From the NCBI GenBank assembly GCA_021782915.1, contig JAJXUK010000023.1, forward strand, positions 1-35,694: 35,694 nucleotides of DNA, written 5' to 3'. This DNA comes from Actinomycetes bacterium (GTDB taxonomy: Bacteria > Actinomycetota > Acidimicrobiia > Acidimicrobiales > RAAP-2). How positions within the stretch are numbered: the stretch's first letter is position 1; the number at the start of each line of letters is the position of its first letter. Positions 7,354 to 14,937 of this stretch are shown piece after piece. A program made the position numbers and the translations under genes. The notes beneath the pieces were generated by a model, which saw only the letters and a program-made list of their open reading frames with translations, did not search any database and was not told the origin of the DNA.

Positions 7354-7376
7354 TGTCAGCAATTCCGTCAGCAATT
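7354..7376 (+). repeat. candidate integrase arm site, right end
   Basis: An exact 23-bp copy of 179-201 (two GTCAGCAATT units separated by CC) in the same orientation. It lies 103 bp inside the attR core and outside any gene. Its placement at the opposite end of the element supports a role in building the recombination complex. Confidence 0.65.
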
Positions 7377-7479
7377 CTTCTGAATCGGGGCGAATCGCTC
7401 CGAATTTGGATCAGTTGATATCCTTGAAAAATGGCCTAAAATGGCGTCAATCGAATTGGCGCGAACGGGCCAAGGCGGG

Positions 7480-7532
7480 ATGACACGCAAGGGGTCACAG
7501 GTTCAAGTCCTGTACGGCCCACCACGAAAGAC
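7480..7532 (+). other. attR core (displaced tRNA-Val 3' end)
   Basis: An exact 53-bp copy of 68-120. Only the 3' part of the tRNA is present and no matching 5' half precedes it, so this is the old chromosomal tRNA end left after integration and not a tRNA gene. The host-side flank after 7532 resembles, with two mismatches, the element-side sequence 121-149. Confidence 0.9.
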
Positions 7533-7725
7533 TAGTAGTAGCAAGGGTTTTCGAATCCTGAACGTATTTCTTTTGTGAGGCCGCGTGAACCCGGTCGAGT
7601 TAAGAGTGCTCTGGAAGAAGCAGCACCGGGAACGAGTCTCACTGGCAGTGGCTCGTGGGCCGCAGTTCTCGCGCAGGCGTCAGTTCGTGATGGCAGCATT
7701 GCCGCCGCGGCGCTGACTTCGTTGG

Positions 7726-8493
7726 CTATTCGTGCGGTCGAGTACTCTGCACGAGCCGAAGCGCCATGAAGCCAGGCTCTCGTTGTAGGCGTTCGAAATC
7801 TGAAGGACTCAGCGCTGCCGCCTCCGGCGTCGGCCGCGGCTCAAGCAGGCGCTCAATGAGAAACCCCGCCTGATAGATCTCCTCGCACGTGCGCTCAAGT
7901 GGCGAAAGCCAGTATCGCAACTGCCAACCCTTGCTCCAGGTTTCCTCGACGATGCGGCTCTCGAAGTAGCTGCCGCCATTGGAGAGCCAATCGGCGGTTG
8001 GATGTTGACGAGACATTACGAGTGCCCCGCGCGGGGACAGCACTCGGCGAAGTTCGCTCAGGGCGCTCACCCGGTCGTCCACGTACTCGATCGCGAGGGC
8101 TAGAAGCACGAGGTCGAAACTCGCGTCGCTTAACCAGTCCAAGGGGTCGGCTAGGTCGTGTACGTGGAAGTCGCCCGTGGGGACTCGAGCCCGACAGAAA
8201 TCGATCATCTTCGGACTCTGGTCAAAGCCCACGACGGAGGCGCCACGCCTCACCAGCTCTTGCGCGTAGAGACCGGGTCCACACGCGGCGTCAAGGACAC
8301 GCTTTCCGTCGACATTGCCGAGCAAATCAAGACACGCCGGGCGATCGTAGTAGGCGTTGAAGAAACCCTCCGCGGCATGATCCAGGTACTCGTCCGCAAA
8401 GGTCTCGTACTGCGGTTGCTTGCCCACTTGCGACGTCACTGGTGTCGCGTCTCGCGCACGATCGGACTCTCGCATATGTCGATACTGCCCCAT
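7726..8493 (-). CDS. SAM-dependent class I methyltransferase
   Basis: A 255-residue (or slightly shorter) soluble enzyme of the UbiE/SmtA-like type, predicted to move a methyl group from S-adenosylmethionine to an unknown small substrate. Motif I is VLDAACGPG (66-74), followed by the acidic strand end VVGFDQSP (88-94). Next come the motif II region SFDLVLLALAIEYVDD and motif III LRRVLSPRGALVMS. The first ATG (8493) and ATG 8475 (MRESDR) both fit and neither has a clear Shine-Dalgarno. It lies just outside attR, reading towards it. The 192 bp between attR and its stop hold no gene I can support. Confidence 0.85.
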   Translation of the reverse strand: MGQYRHMRESDRARDATPVTSQVGKQPQYETFADEYLDHAAEGFFNAYYDRPACLDLLGNVDGKRVLDAACGPGLYAQELVRRGASVVGFDQSPKMIDFCRARVPTGDFHVHDLADPLDWLSDASFDLVLLALAIEYVDDRVSALSELRRVLSPRGALVMSRQHPTADWLSNGGSYFESRIVEETWSKGWQLRYWLSPLERTCEEIYQAGFLIERLLEPRPTPEAAALSPSDFERLQREPGFMALRLVQSTRPHE

Positions 8494-8615
8494 CGATCCG
8501 GGGCAATTTGCACTTTGCTCTCACCATCGACTTCTTTGACTCGCTGAGTGCCAGAAGAGTGTTTCACTTCTGTGTGCTTGGGCGTCGCGGTGAACGCATG
8601 TCCGTTGACTCGGAT

Positions 8616-8637
8616 GTCAGTGATTCCGTCGGCGATT
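8616..8637 (+). repeat. diverged copy of the arm-site motif, outside attR
   Basis: GTCAGTGATT-CC-GTCGGCGATT has the same architecture as the element arm sites, with 4 of 22 positions changed, and similarity continues for some bases after it. It lies about 1.1 kb beyond attR in a 268-bp gap (8494-8761) with no recognisable gene. It may be a relic of an older related element. Confidence 0.4.
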
Positions 8638-8761
8638 CTCGTGAACTGGTTGAGTCTTCATTGTACGCACCCGGGAATTCGGTGGTCCGACGTGTTCGGG
8701 GACAGCTGCTCGGAGACCGTGGCGACTGGTGACCCCGCTGTCGCGCTATGCGCGCACCACG

Positions 8762-9322
8762 TCACTTCTTGGCGAGGACTCCTGCGAACAGGGAAAACGT
8801 GGGGTGCGCCACGCCGAGCGCGGCGCCCATCGCGAGGATGAATCCCTCAGTGCTGCGCCGCGCAGCGCCAGCGCCGGCGATGAAGCGGCAGCCCGTCGCG
8901 TCGTAGGTCACCGGCGTGATGAATGTGCCGCCGACGGACACTCTTGCGGCGATGGCGAATCGAAGGGTGTAGGTCACCCCGAAGTCATTCGGACAGGACG
9001 TGACGTTTCCCTGCGGGACTCGGGGCAGGGAGCACACGACGTTGGCCAGCGCGCGGATCGGCTCGGAGCGCGAGCTCGTGATCTTTGACGCCAGGCCGAA
9101 GTGCTCTGCATTCAAGGGACGCGACCGGGTGACCGTGAGAAGATCGACGTGACCTGCGATCGTCCCCTCGCACAATGTGGCTGCCGCGTGGATATTCGGA
9201 TGAACGACAGTCGCGCTGTACGAACGAAGAGGCGAGTGGACCAGCGCATCGACCGGTTGAGCCACCAGCGCAAGGCATCCGGCGAGCAGGACAGCGTACC
9301 GCGCCATTGTCATCATTCTCAT
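8762..9322 (-). CDS. exported protein of unknown function (186 aa)
   Basis: ATG 9322 follows AAGGA at good spacing. The N-terminus MRMMTMARYAVLLAGCLALVA is a signal peptide. Cleavage may occur near VDA-LV (about 27), or the LAGC at 13-16 may act as a lipobox, although the hydrophobic stretch before it is short. The mature part has four cysteines (LCEGT, VVCSLP, TSCPND, TGCRF) and a beta-rich character, consistent with a disulfide-stabilised extracellular domain. The last third is Ala/Gly/Phe rich. No named family. It is divergent from the isocitrate dehydrogenase gene across about 270 bp. Confidence 0.7.
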   Translation of the reverse strand: MRMMTMARYAVLLAGCLALVAQPVDALVHSPLRSYSATVVHPNIHAAATLCEGTIAGHVDLLTVTRSRPLNAEHFGLASKITSSRSEPIRALANVVCSLPRVPQGNVTSCPNDFGVTYTLRFAIAARVSVGGTFITPVTYDATGCRFIAGAGAARRSTEGFILAMGAALGVAHPTFSLFAGVLAKK

Positions 9323-9594
9323 GAATCCTTCTTGTCATACTCGGTGTCGTTCTTACTTAGAACCAGGGCTGCTCTTCGGGGGTGTCTCACCGGCTCTTTC
9401 GATGCTGCCCGGTGCCGAGGCGGGCTCCTGGGCCCGCGCAGCAGTCTCGTCACACGCTTTCCTCCGCCATCGCTAGTGAACGCCGGCACAGACGCCTCGA
9501 CAATGGCCCCCTGGGACCTTGGACAGGTGGGAGCGGTACGGAGGAGGCTCTATCGTTGGTTGGGTTCATAACTACGGACGAAGGCGAGAAGACC

Positions 9595-11814
9595 GTGCCG
9601 GATTCAACGATCATCTACACCCACACGGATGAGGCGCCCGCGCTGGCGGAGTACTCCCTGCTGCCGATCGTTCGGGCCTACGCCGCTCAGGCCGGCGTGC
9701 CCGTGGAGTCACGCGACATCTCCTTGGCCGGGCGGATCCTCGCGGCCTTTTCCGATCAGCTGGAGCCGGCCCAGCGCAGGAGCGACGACCTGGCGGAGCT
9801 GGGCGTTGAGGTGACCCGACCCGAGGCCAACATCATCAAGCTGCCCAACATCTCGGCGACGACGCCTCAGCTGCGCCTCGCCGTCGCAGAGCTCCAGGCT
9901 CAGGGCTACGCGCTGCCCGACGTGCCCGATGAGCCAAAGAGCGACGAGGAGCGCGACGCGTTGGCGCGCTACAAGAAGGTTCTGGGTAGCGCCGTCAATC
10001 CCGTGCTGCGCCAGGGCAACTCGGATCGGCGGGCTCCGGCGTCGGTCAAGCAGTACGCGCGCACTCACCCGCACAAGATGGGCGCGTGGGTCCCGACGTC
10101 GAGGACCAGCGTGGCGCACATGGCGAGTGGCGACTTCTTCGCCAACGAGAAGTCCGCCGTCATGAGCGCCGCGGGTGTGTTGAACATCGAGCTGATCGCC
10201 GAGAACGCCACGAGCAGCGCCTTGCGAGCGCCGCTGGCCGTATTAGACGGCGAGATCATCGACGCCACGGTGATGGAGGTGGCGGCTCTGCGAGAGTTCC
10301 TGCGCGCCCAGATCGCGCGCGCCAAGGCCCAGGACGTCCTGTTCTCCCTTCACGTCAAGGCCACCATGATGAAGGTGGCGGATCCGATCATCTTCGGCTA
10401 CGCCGTGCGTGAGTTCTTTCCCGAGACCTTCGCGCGCTACGGCGACGTCCTCGAGGCGGCCGGTCTCAATCCCAATGATGGGCTCGGGGCCATTTTGAGC
10501 GGCCTCGAGACGCTCGCGCAGGGCCCGCAGATCGCGGCGTCGTTTGCGGCCGAGCTCAAGGAGGGCCCACGTCTGGCGATGGTGGACTCGGCCCGGGGCA
10601 CCACGAATCTGCACACCCCCAACGACGTCATCGTTGACGCGTCAATGGCCGCCATGATCCGCAACTCTGGACACATGTGGGGCCCCGACGGGCAAGAGGC
10701 CGACACGCTCGCCGTGATTCCCGACGCCAGCTACGCCGACATCTATCAGGTCGTGATGGATGACTGCCGAGCCCACGGCGCCTTCGACCCGGCCACGCTG
10801 GGATCGGTCTCCAACGTCGGCCTGATGGCTCAGGCCGCCGAGGAGTACGGCAGCCACGACAAGACCTTCGAGATCCCCCTCGACGGCACGGTGCGCGTGA
10901 GCAACGGCGACGGGGACGTGATCTTCGAGACGACGGTGCGCCAGGGCGACATCTTCCGGATGTGCCAGACCAAGGACATCCCAATCCGCAACTGGGTGAA
11001 GCTGGCCGTGTCACGCGCGCGGGCCACGGGCGATCCGGCCGTGTTCTGGCTCGACGAGAAGCGCGCGCACGACGCCAACGTCATCGCCAAGGTGCGCGCG
11101 TACCTGGCGGATCACGACCTGTCGGGCCTGACCATCGAGATCATGGCCCCCACCGTGGCCATCGCGTACTGCCTCGAGCGGATCCGCCGGGGTCTGAACA
11201 CGATCTCGGTCACCGGAAACGTGCTGCGCGACTACCTGACGGACCTGTTCCCGATCATCGAGCTGGGCACCAGCGCGAAGATGCTCTCCATCGTGCCGCT
11301 CCTGAATGGCGGTGGGCTGTTCGAGACGGGCTCGGCGGGCTCGGCCCCGAAGCACGTGCAGCAGCTCGAGGCGGAGAACTACCTTCGCTGGGACAGCCTC
11401 GGTGAGTTCCTCGCCTTGGCGGTGAGCTTCGAGTACGTCGCCCAGTACACCGGCAACGCTCGCGCTCAAGTGCTCGCCGACACCCTGGATCGAGCGACCG
11501 GGCGGTACCTGGACGAGGATCGCTCCCCGGGACGCAGGCTCGGCACCCTCGACAACCGCGGCAGCCACTTCTACCTCGCCCTCTACTGGGCCCAGGAGCT
11601 CGCGAGCCAGACCGAGGACATCGATCTGGCGAGTCGCTTCACCGGCCTGGCCGGCGAGCTGGCGAGCGCGGAGGCGACGATCGTGGCCGAGCTGCTCGCG
11701 GTGCAGGGACACCCCGTCGTGCTGGGCGGCTACTTCAACCCCGACCCGAGCCTGGTGAGTGCGATCATGCGGCCCTCGGTGACCTTCAACGAGGTTCTCG
11801 CGCGTCTGTCGTAG
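9595..11814 (+). CDS. icd: monomeric NADP-dependent isocitrate dehydrogenase
   Basis: Oxidises isocitrate to 2-oxoglutarate and CO2 with NADP in the TCA cycle. The 739-residue product matches the monomeric (about 740 aa) family and not the 400-aa dimeric one. Typical segments are [21 protein letters not shown] at the N-terminus, the substrate-binding stretch [30 protein letters not shown] and [20 protein letters not shown]. The frame is open upstream to 9382, but GTG 9595 gives the family N-terminus and is preceded by AAGGCGAG. The gene is intact and monocistronic. The 272-bp gap upstream (9323-9594) holds no gene I can support and presumably carries its promoter. Confidence 0.95.
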   Translation: MPDSTIIYTHTDEAPALAEYSLLPIVRAYAAQAGVPVESRDISLAGRILAAFSDQLEPAQRRSDDLAELGVEVTRPEANIIKLPNISATTPQLRLAVAELQAQGYALPDVPDEPKSDEERDALARYKKVLGSAVNPVLRQGNSDRRAPASVKQYARTHPHKMGAWVPTSRTSVAHMASGDFFANEKSAVMSAAGVLNIELIAENATSSALRAPLAVLDGEIIDATVMEVAALREFLRAQIARAKAQDVLFSLHVKATMMKVADPIIFGYAVREFFPETFARYGDVLEAAGLNPNDGLGAILSGLETLAQGPQIAASFAAELKEGPRLAMVDSARGTTNLHTPNDVIVDASMAAMIRNSGHMWGPDGQEADTLAVIPDASYADIYQVVMDDCRAHGAFDPATLGSVSNVGLMAQAAEEYGSHDKTFEIPLDGTVRVSNGDGDVIFETTVRQGDIFRMCQTKDIPIRNWVKLAVSRARATGDPAVFWLDEKRAHDANVIAKVRAYLADHDLSGLTIEIMAPTVAIAYCLERIRRGLNTISVTGNVLRDYLTDLFPIIELGTSAKMLSIVPLLNGGGLFETGSAGSAPKHVQQLEAENYLRWDSLGEFLALAVSFEYVAQYTGNARAQVLADTLDRATGRYLDEDRSPGRRLGTLDNRGSHFYLALYWAQELASQTEDIDLASRFTGLAGELASAEATIVAELLAVQGHPVVLGGYFNPDPSLVSAIMRPSVTFNEVLARLS

Positions 11815-11914
11815 TCAGCCCCGCTGGCTGGTCCTCGTCTTGAGGGAGCTGGCGTCAGCGGTGATACGGTCGAAATGACGGTGGAGGCCGTGCACGCCAC
11901 GACGAGGAGTGCCA

Positions 11915-12673
11915 TTGAATCCATCTAGCGAGTCTCGCCCGGAGCGGTCCCGTCCTCGGATGCGCAACGCCTGGTGGATCGCCCTCGCGCTCGTGCTGGT
12001 CGTCATCGTGGGCCTCACCTCGTTCGTGGTCTTCGCGGGTCGCTCGGGTGTCTTCAGACCTGTGCCCACCTTCGCGTCTCTGCGCACACACCCGGACGCG
12101 ACCGTCGTGGGAACGGTCGCCTACAGCGTGGTCGGCGTCGTGAGCGCCGGCGACAAGAAGACCTGCGTCGAGGTGGTCGCCGCTGGCGGCGGGGTGCCCC
12201 AGAGGCTCTTCTGCGTGAGCTGGGACAAGAAGAAGGGCGTGGAGCCCGCGCTGCGCTGGCTCGCCGACGGGCGCCTCGAGGCGAGAAGTCAAGACGCCAA
12301 CCACTGGGGCAAGGTCGTGGACGTGGCCACCGGCGCGGCCAGGGATGTCACGTGGACAAGACCCAGTGGGCCCGGGACCGGGGTGGGACCCCAGGGTCAG
12401 GTGGTCGAGGCGCACACCTCGGCCGGCACGCTGAGAGTGACCATGAGACAGGGTGATCTCACGCGAACCCTGCTCTCCGTCGGCGTGCCACCGGAGTACA
12501 ACCTGTCTTCACCCCAGTGGAGCCCGAGTGGGCGCTGGTTCGCGCTCGTCGACAGCGCCTCGCGGGTTCTCATCGTCACGACGGGTGCGACGCCGCGCGT
12601 GCGCTTCCTCGTCGACGGAGCGGGCCCGGCGGTCACCGAGCGCTCCTTCGCGCGCCTCACGGGTCACTCGTGA
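11915..12673 (+). CDS. membrane-anchored extracytoplasmic protein of unknown function
   Basis: About 252 residues. A basic, proline-rich N-terminus (RPERSRPRMR) precedes one helix (about 18-42, AWWIALALVLVVIVGLTSFV). The remaining 210 residues are extracytoplasmic and beta-rich, with propeller-like phrases such as PQWSPSGRWFALVDSASRVLIV. No family is recognised. Start: the perfect GAGGAG at 11904-11909 lies 5 bases before TTG 11915, whereas the upstream GTG 11909 overlaps that site, so TTG is preferred. It ends 10 bp before the hemolysin III-family gene on the same strand, so cotranscription is likely. Confidence 0.65.
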   Translation: MNPSSESRPERSRPRMRNAWWIALALVLVVIVGLTSFVVFAGRSGVFRPVPTFASLRTHPDATVVGTVAYSVVGVVSAGDKKTCVEVVAAGGGVPQRLFCVSWDKKKGVEPALRWLADGRLEARSQDANHWGKVVDVATGAARDVTWTRPSGPGTGVGPQGQVVEAHTSAGTLRVTMRQGDLTRTLLSVGVPPEYNLSSPQWSPSGRWFALVDSASRVLIVTTGATPRVRFLVDGAGPAVTERSFARLTGHS

Positions 12674-12683
12674 GAGAGTTGGT

Positions 12684-13370
12684 GTGAGTCGCTCAGGGCC
12701 CCGAGGCGAGGTGGCGTCGTCTACCGCGCTGGGCTCGGAGGTCTCGACCAAGCCGGTGCTGAGGGGCTGGCTGCACGCGGTGGGTGCCGTCGCCCTGCTG
12801 GGGTGCGCGCCGATTCTCCTGCTGCGCGCACGCACGTGGTCCCAGGTGGGCTGGGTGCTCTTCTACGTCGTGGGCGTGGACCTGATGATGCTCACCAGCG
12901 CGGTCTTTCACCGGGTGAACTGGTCCTCGGCTCGCCGGCGGGCGTGGCGGCGCGCTGATCACTCGGCCATCTTCTTGGCCATTGGGGGCACGTACCTGGC
13001 GGTGGCCGGACTGACCATGCACGGCACGATCCGCACGGTCTTCCTCCTCCTCATCGGCCTGGGCACCGTGGTGGGCGTCACCATCCGCCAGCTGGCACTG
13101 GACGCGCCGAAGTGGGCGAACACCCTGCCGTACCTCGTGGTGGGCTGGGCCGCGGTGGCGGTCCTGCCCCAGATCTACCGGGGCGGGGGAGCGACGTGCT
13201 TCTTCCTCGTGCTGGGCGGTGGTCTGGCCTACTCGCTCGGCGCGGCCGTCTACGGCGCGAAGCGGCCTCGGCTCTGGGCCCGGGTCTTCGGCTACCACGA
13301 GCTGTTTCACGCGCTTACCCTGGTCGGGGCGGGGCTCCACTTCGCCGCGGTCGCCGTCGCGCTCAGGTGA
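12684..13370 (+). CDS. hemolysin III / YqfA (PAQR-related) family membrane protein
   Basis: A 228-residue protein with about seven transmembrane helices. The conserved residues of the family are in place: SAVFHRVNW after helix 2, RRADHSAIFLAIGGTY around helix 3, and the C-terminal YHELFHALTLVGAGLHF with its histidines. Family members are probable zinc-dependent membrane hydrolases related to adiponectin receptors; the hemolysin name is historical. The frame is open further upstream, but this overlaps the preceding gene. GTG 12684 is the first start giving the family's length and has a GA-rich ribosome site. Probably cotranscribed with the preceding anchored protein. Confidence 0.85.
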   Translation: MSRSGPRGEVASSTALGSEVSTKPVLRGWLHAVGAVALLGCAPILLLRARTWSQVGWVLFYVVGVDLMMLTSAVFHRVNWSSARRRAWRRADHSAIFLAIGGTYLAVAGLTMHGTIRTVFLLLIGLGTVVGVTIRQLALDAPKWANTLPYLVVGWAAVAVLPQIYRGGGATCFFLVLGGGLAYSLGAAVYGAKRPRLWARVFGYHELFHALTLVGAGLHFAAVAVALR

Positions 13371-13472
13371 GCGCGAGGTTCACTCCCCGTAGGGGGCCCG
13401 CTGAAGCCAGGGTCGCGCGTGGGGTCGCCGCGAGTGAGGTCGCCGGGCGCGCGGCCCGATCCGCGCCGTGAC

Positions 13473-14417
13473 TCAGTAGCTCATGACGCAGCCGCCCGTG
13501 CCGCCCTTGTCGGCGTTGCTCCACAGCGGCTGCATGGGAAGCGTGACACCTGCGGCAAAGGCGACGTTGGTCGTGGCACCGTTCCACGCGCACTTGTCGC
13601 CGATCTCCGAGCCGGAGCCGTCGGTCCAGCCGGTGCTCGGGAAGGGGTCCGTCTCGGTCTCGGCGAACTCGTGCCCAGCGACGATCGTGATGCCGGCGGT
13701 GGGACCCAGGTTGTTGAAGCCCGCGCCGCAGTTGGCGCCCGCATCGGTGATGTAGGGCAGGTTCGTGTAGGCGATGGTGCCGTAGCTCGAGCTCACCGAG
13801 CTGTGCCAGGCGCAGTAGCGAGTGCCGAAGCCTGACGAGCTGTTGCCCGTGGCGGTGGCGATCACGTACTGGACCGTCGTGTCTGCCGAGCCCTTCGTAT
13901 TGAGGAAGTGCGCGGCCGCGTTCACGGCCTCGGCGGCGAGCTGGCTCTGCGTGGGCTTCGTCGGCGCGGCGGTGGCGTTGTCGTACCAGACTCCGGCCAG
14001 CATGCCGGGGCCGTTGCCGACGGCGGCGGTGTTGGCGCCACAGCTGGTCGCGCCGCTGGCGGCTCCCTGGCAGTACTGGGTCACGGTGTTGTTCCAGCTG
14101 CTCGAGCCGACGTTGCTGTACATCTGCTCTAACAGGTTGGCCTCGCCACTGGGGTCGTTGTAGTTCCACTGGGATCCCCAGAAGACCAGGTACACCGTGG
14201 GCGCGGTCTCGATCGAGCCGCCGTTGTAGGCCAGGTTCGAAGAGGCCGATCCGCCCTTCTTGCCCGAGCCGTGGCCCGCGTCATTGATCCCGAGACCGTG
14301 CAGGGTGGGCATGTAGTGGATGAGTCCCGGTGGCGTCTGGGCTCCTACCGGAGCGGCCAGGGCCAGAGCTCCCAGCGCGATCGAGACGCCGAGCGTCGAA
14401 AGTCTCCGTGTGAACAT
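13473..14417 (-). CDS. secreted HExxE-motif protein, possible metallopeptidase
   Basis: 314 residues with signal peptide (MFTRRL..., cleavage near VGA-QT, 26-27) and a good GGAGG before ATG 14417. The core reads TVYLVFWGSQW (74-84) and IVAGHEFAETETDPFPSTGW (245-264), followed by SEIGDKCAW. An H-E-x-x-E pair (H249, E250, E253) just before a TDP turn recalls secreted zinc-peptidase-like and plant EXORDIUM/phi-1-like proteins, where a comparable HE(L/F)AE..T(D/N)P segment occurs. Six mature cysteines (116, 126, 202, 230, 276, 310) could form three disulfides. Activity is not established. Small residues and Asn/Ser/Thr are abundant, typical of an extracellular actinobacterial protein. Confidence 0.7.
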   Translation of the reverse strand: MFTRRLSTLGVSIALGALALAAPVGAQTPPGLIHYMPTLHGLGINDAGHGSGKKGGSASSNLAYNGGSIETAPTVYLVFWGSQWNYNDPSGEANLLEQMYSNVGSSSWNNTVTQYCQGAASGATSCGANTAAVGNGPGMLAGVWYDNATAAPTKPTQSQLAAEAVNAAAHFLNTKGSADTTVQYVIATATGNSSSGFGTRYCAWHSSVSSSYGTIAYTNLPYITDAGANCGAGFNNLGPTAGITIVAGHEFAETETDPFPSTGWTDGSGSEIGDKCAWNGATTNVAFAAGVTLPMQPLWSNADKGGTGGCVMSY

Positions 14418-14504
14418 CGCCCCTCCGATTCAGTTCTCCGGGATGGTATCAGGGCCAGCGTGCGCAGTCACGCCAGTGTCGGGAGTGACTCGCCAGTCAA
14501 CGTT

Positions 14505-14771
14505 TCAGGTGACCAGGAGCGCGCCGACCCCGGCGACGATGTGGCGCTCCGTGAGCGAGCGCGCTAACGCGAGCGGCTCGGCGTCTCCGACGCTCTTGAT
14601 AAGGCCGCCGCCGATCTCGACCACGCTGGAGCGGAGAGGTTCATCGTGAAGCCGACGAGAGCGATTGGTCCTCTCTTCGCCCAGGCGAACCCGCCGTTCA
14701 GTGGAAGCGACGAGATCCGTGACCAGACTCGTCACCGTCTGCGACTCGGTCATTGAGTCTCGCCTCGACAC
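14505..14771 (-). pseudogene. remnant of a class III adenylate/guanylate cyclase domain
   Basis: The frame starts like a cyclase catalytic domain: VTSLVTDLVASTERRVRLGE (the metal-binding TDLVxST strand), LHDEPLRSSVV and GGGLIKSVGD (the second metal motif). After SVGD the sequence departs from the family (expected GD-GLM.xF) and stops after 25 more residues. The normal domain is about twice as long, and no upstream or downstream frame restores it. The gap 14418-14504 holds the promoter of the neighbouring secreted gene. 14772-14937 shows nothing else I can support. Confidence 0.6.
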
Positions 14772-14937
14772 AGAGAAGTGAAGTTCCCTAGATCGTGTCT
14801 GTCGCGAGCGAAGGGACTCGGGGTGCCTTCACCCATGCGTGGGCCGAGCGGCCCTCCCTCGGCCAAGTCGCCAGAGGCACCGGAGCCGCGCCGCGCACGT
14901 CGAGGGGCACCCGCGTGGTCCCGGTAGCGTGGCGCCG

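Larger units (their letters stand above)
68..7532. mobile_element. tRNA-Val-integrated element of about 7.4 kb
   Basis: The element is bounded by exact direct repeats of the tRNA-Val 3' end (68-120 and 7480-7532), with a tyrosine integrase next to the tRNA end. It contains an excisionase-like HTH gene and a variable cargo: a SIR2-like gene, a signal peptidase, membrane and secreted proteins and an unknown. Base composition drops visibly relative to both flanks, most clearly between about 1860 and 4600. No relaxase, coupling protein, replication initiator or phage structural gene is visible. It is therefore best described as a small integrative element that may need a helper to move, or a degraded genomic island. 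Confidence 0.88.

Noticed and set aside
7450-7524. Second tRNA-Val gene
   Set aside because: Only the 3' half is present. Bases before 7480 cannot form the acceptor 5' strand or D arm, so it is the attR repeat.
7575-7769. 64-aa plus-strand frame after attR
   Set aside because: No ribosome site or family, and it overlaps the end of the methyltransferase gene; composition is not convincing.
9382-9594. N-terminal extension of isocitrate dehydrogenase
   Set aside because: The extension has no family similarity. GTG 9595 gives the usual length and N-terminus.
11818-11834. Terminator after isocitrate dehydrogenase (CAGCC-n5-GGCTG)
   Set aside because: Only a 5-bp stem with no T run; too weak to list as a feature.
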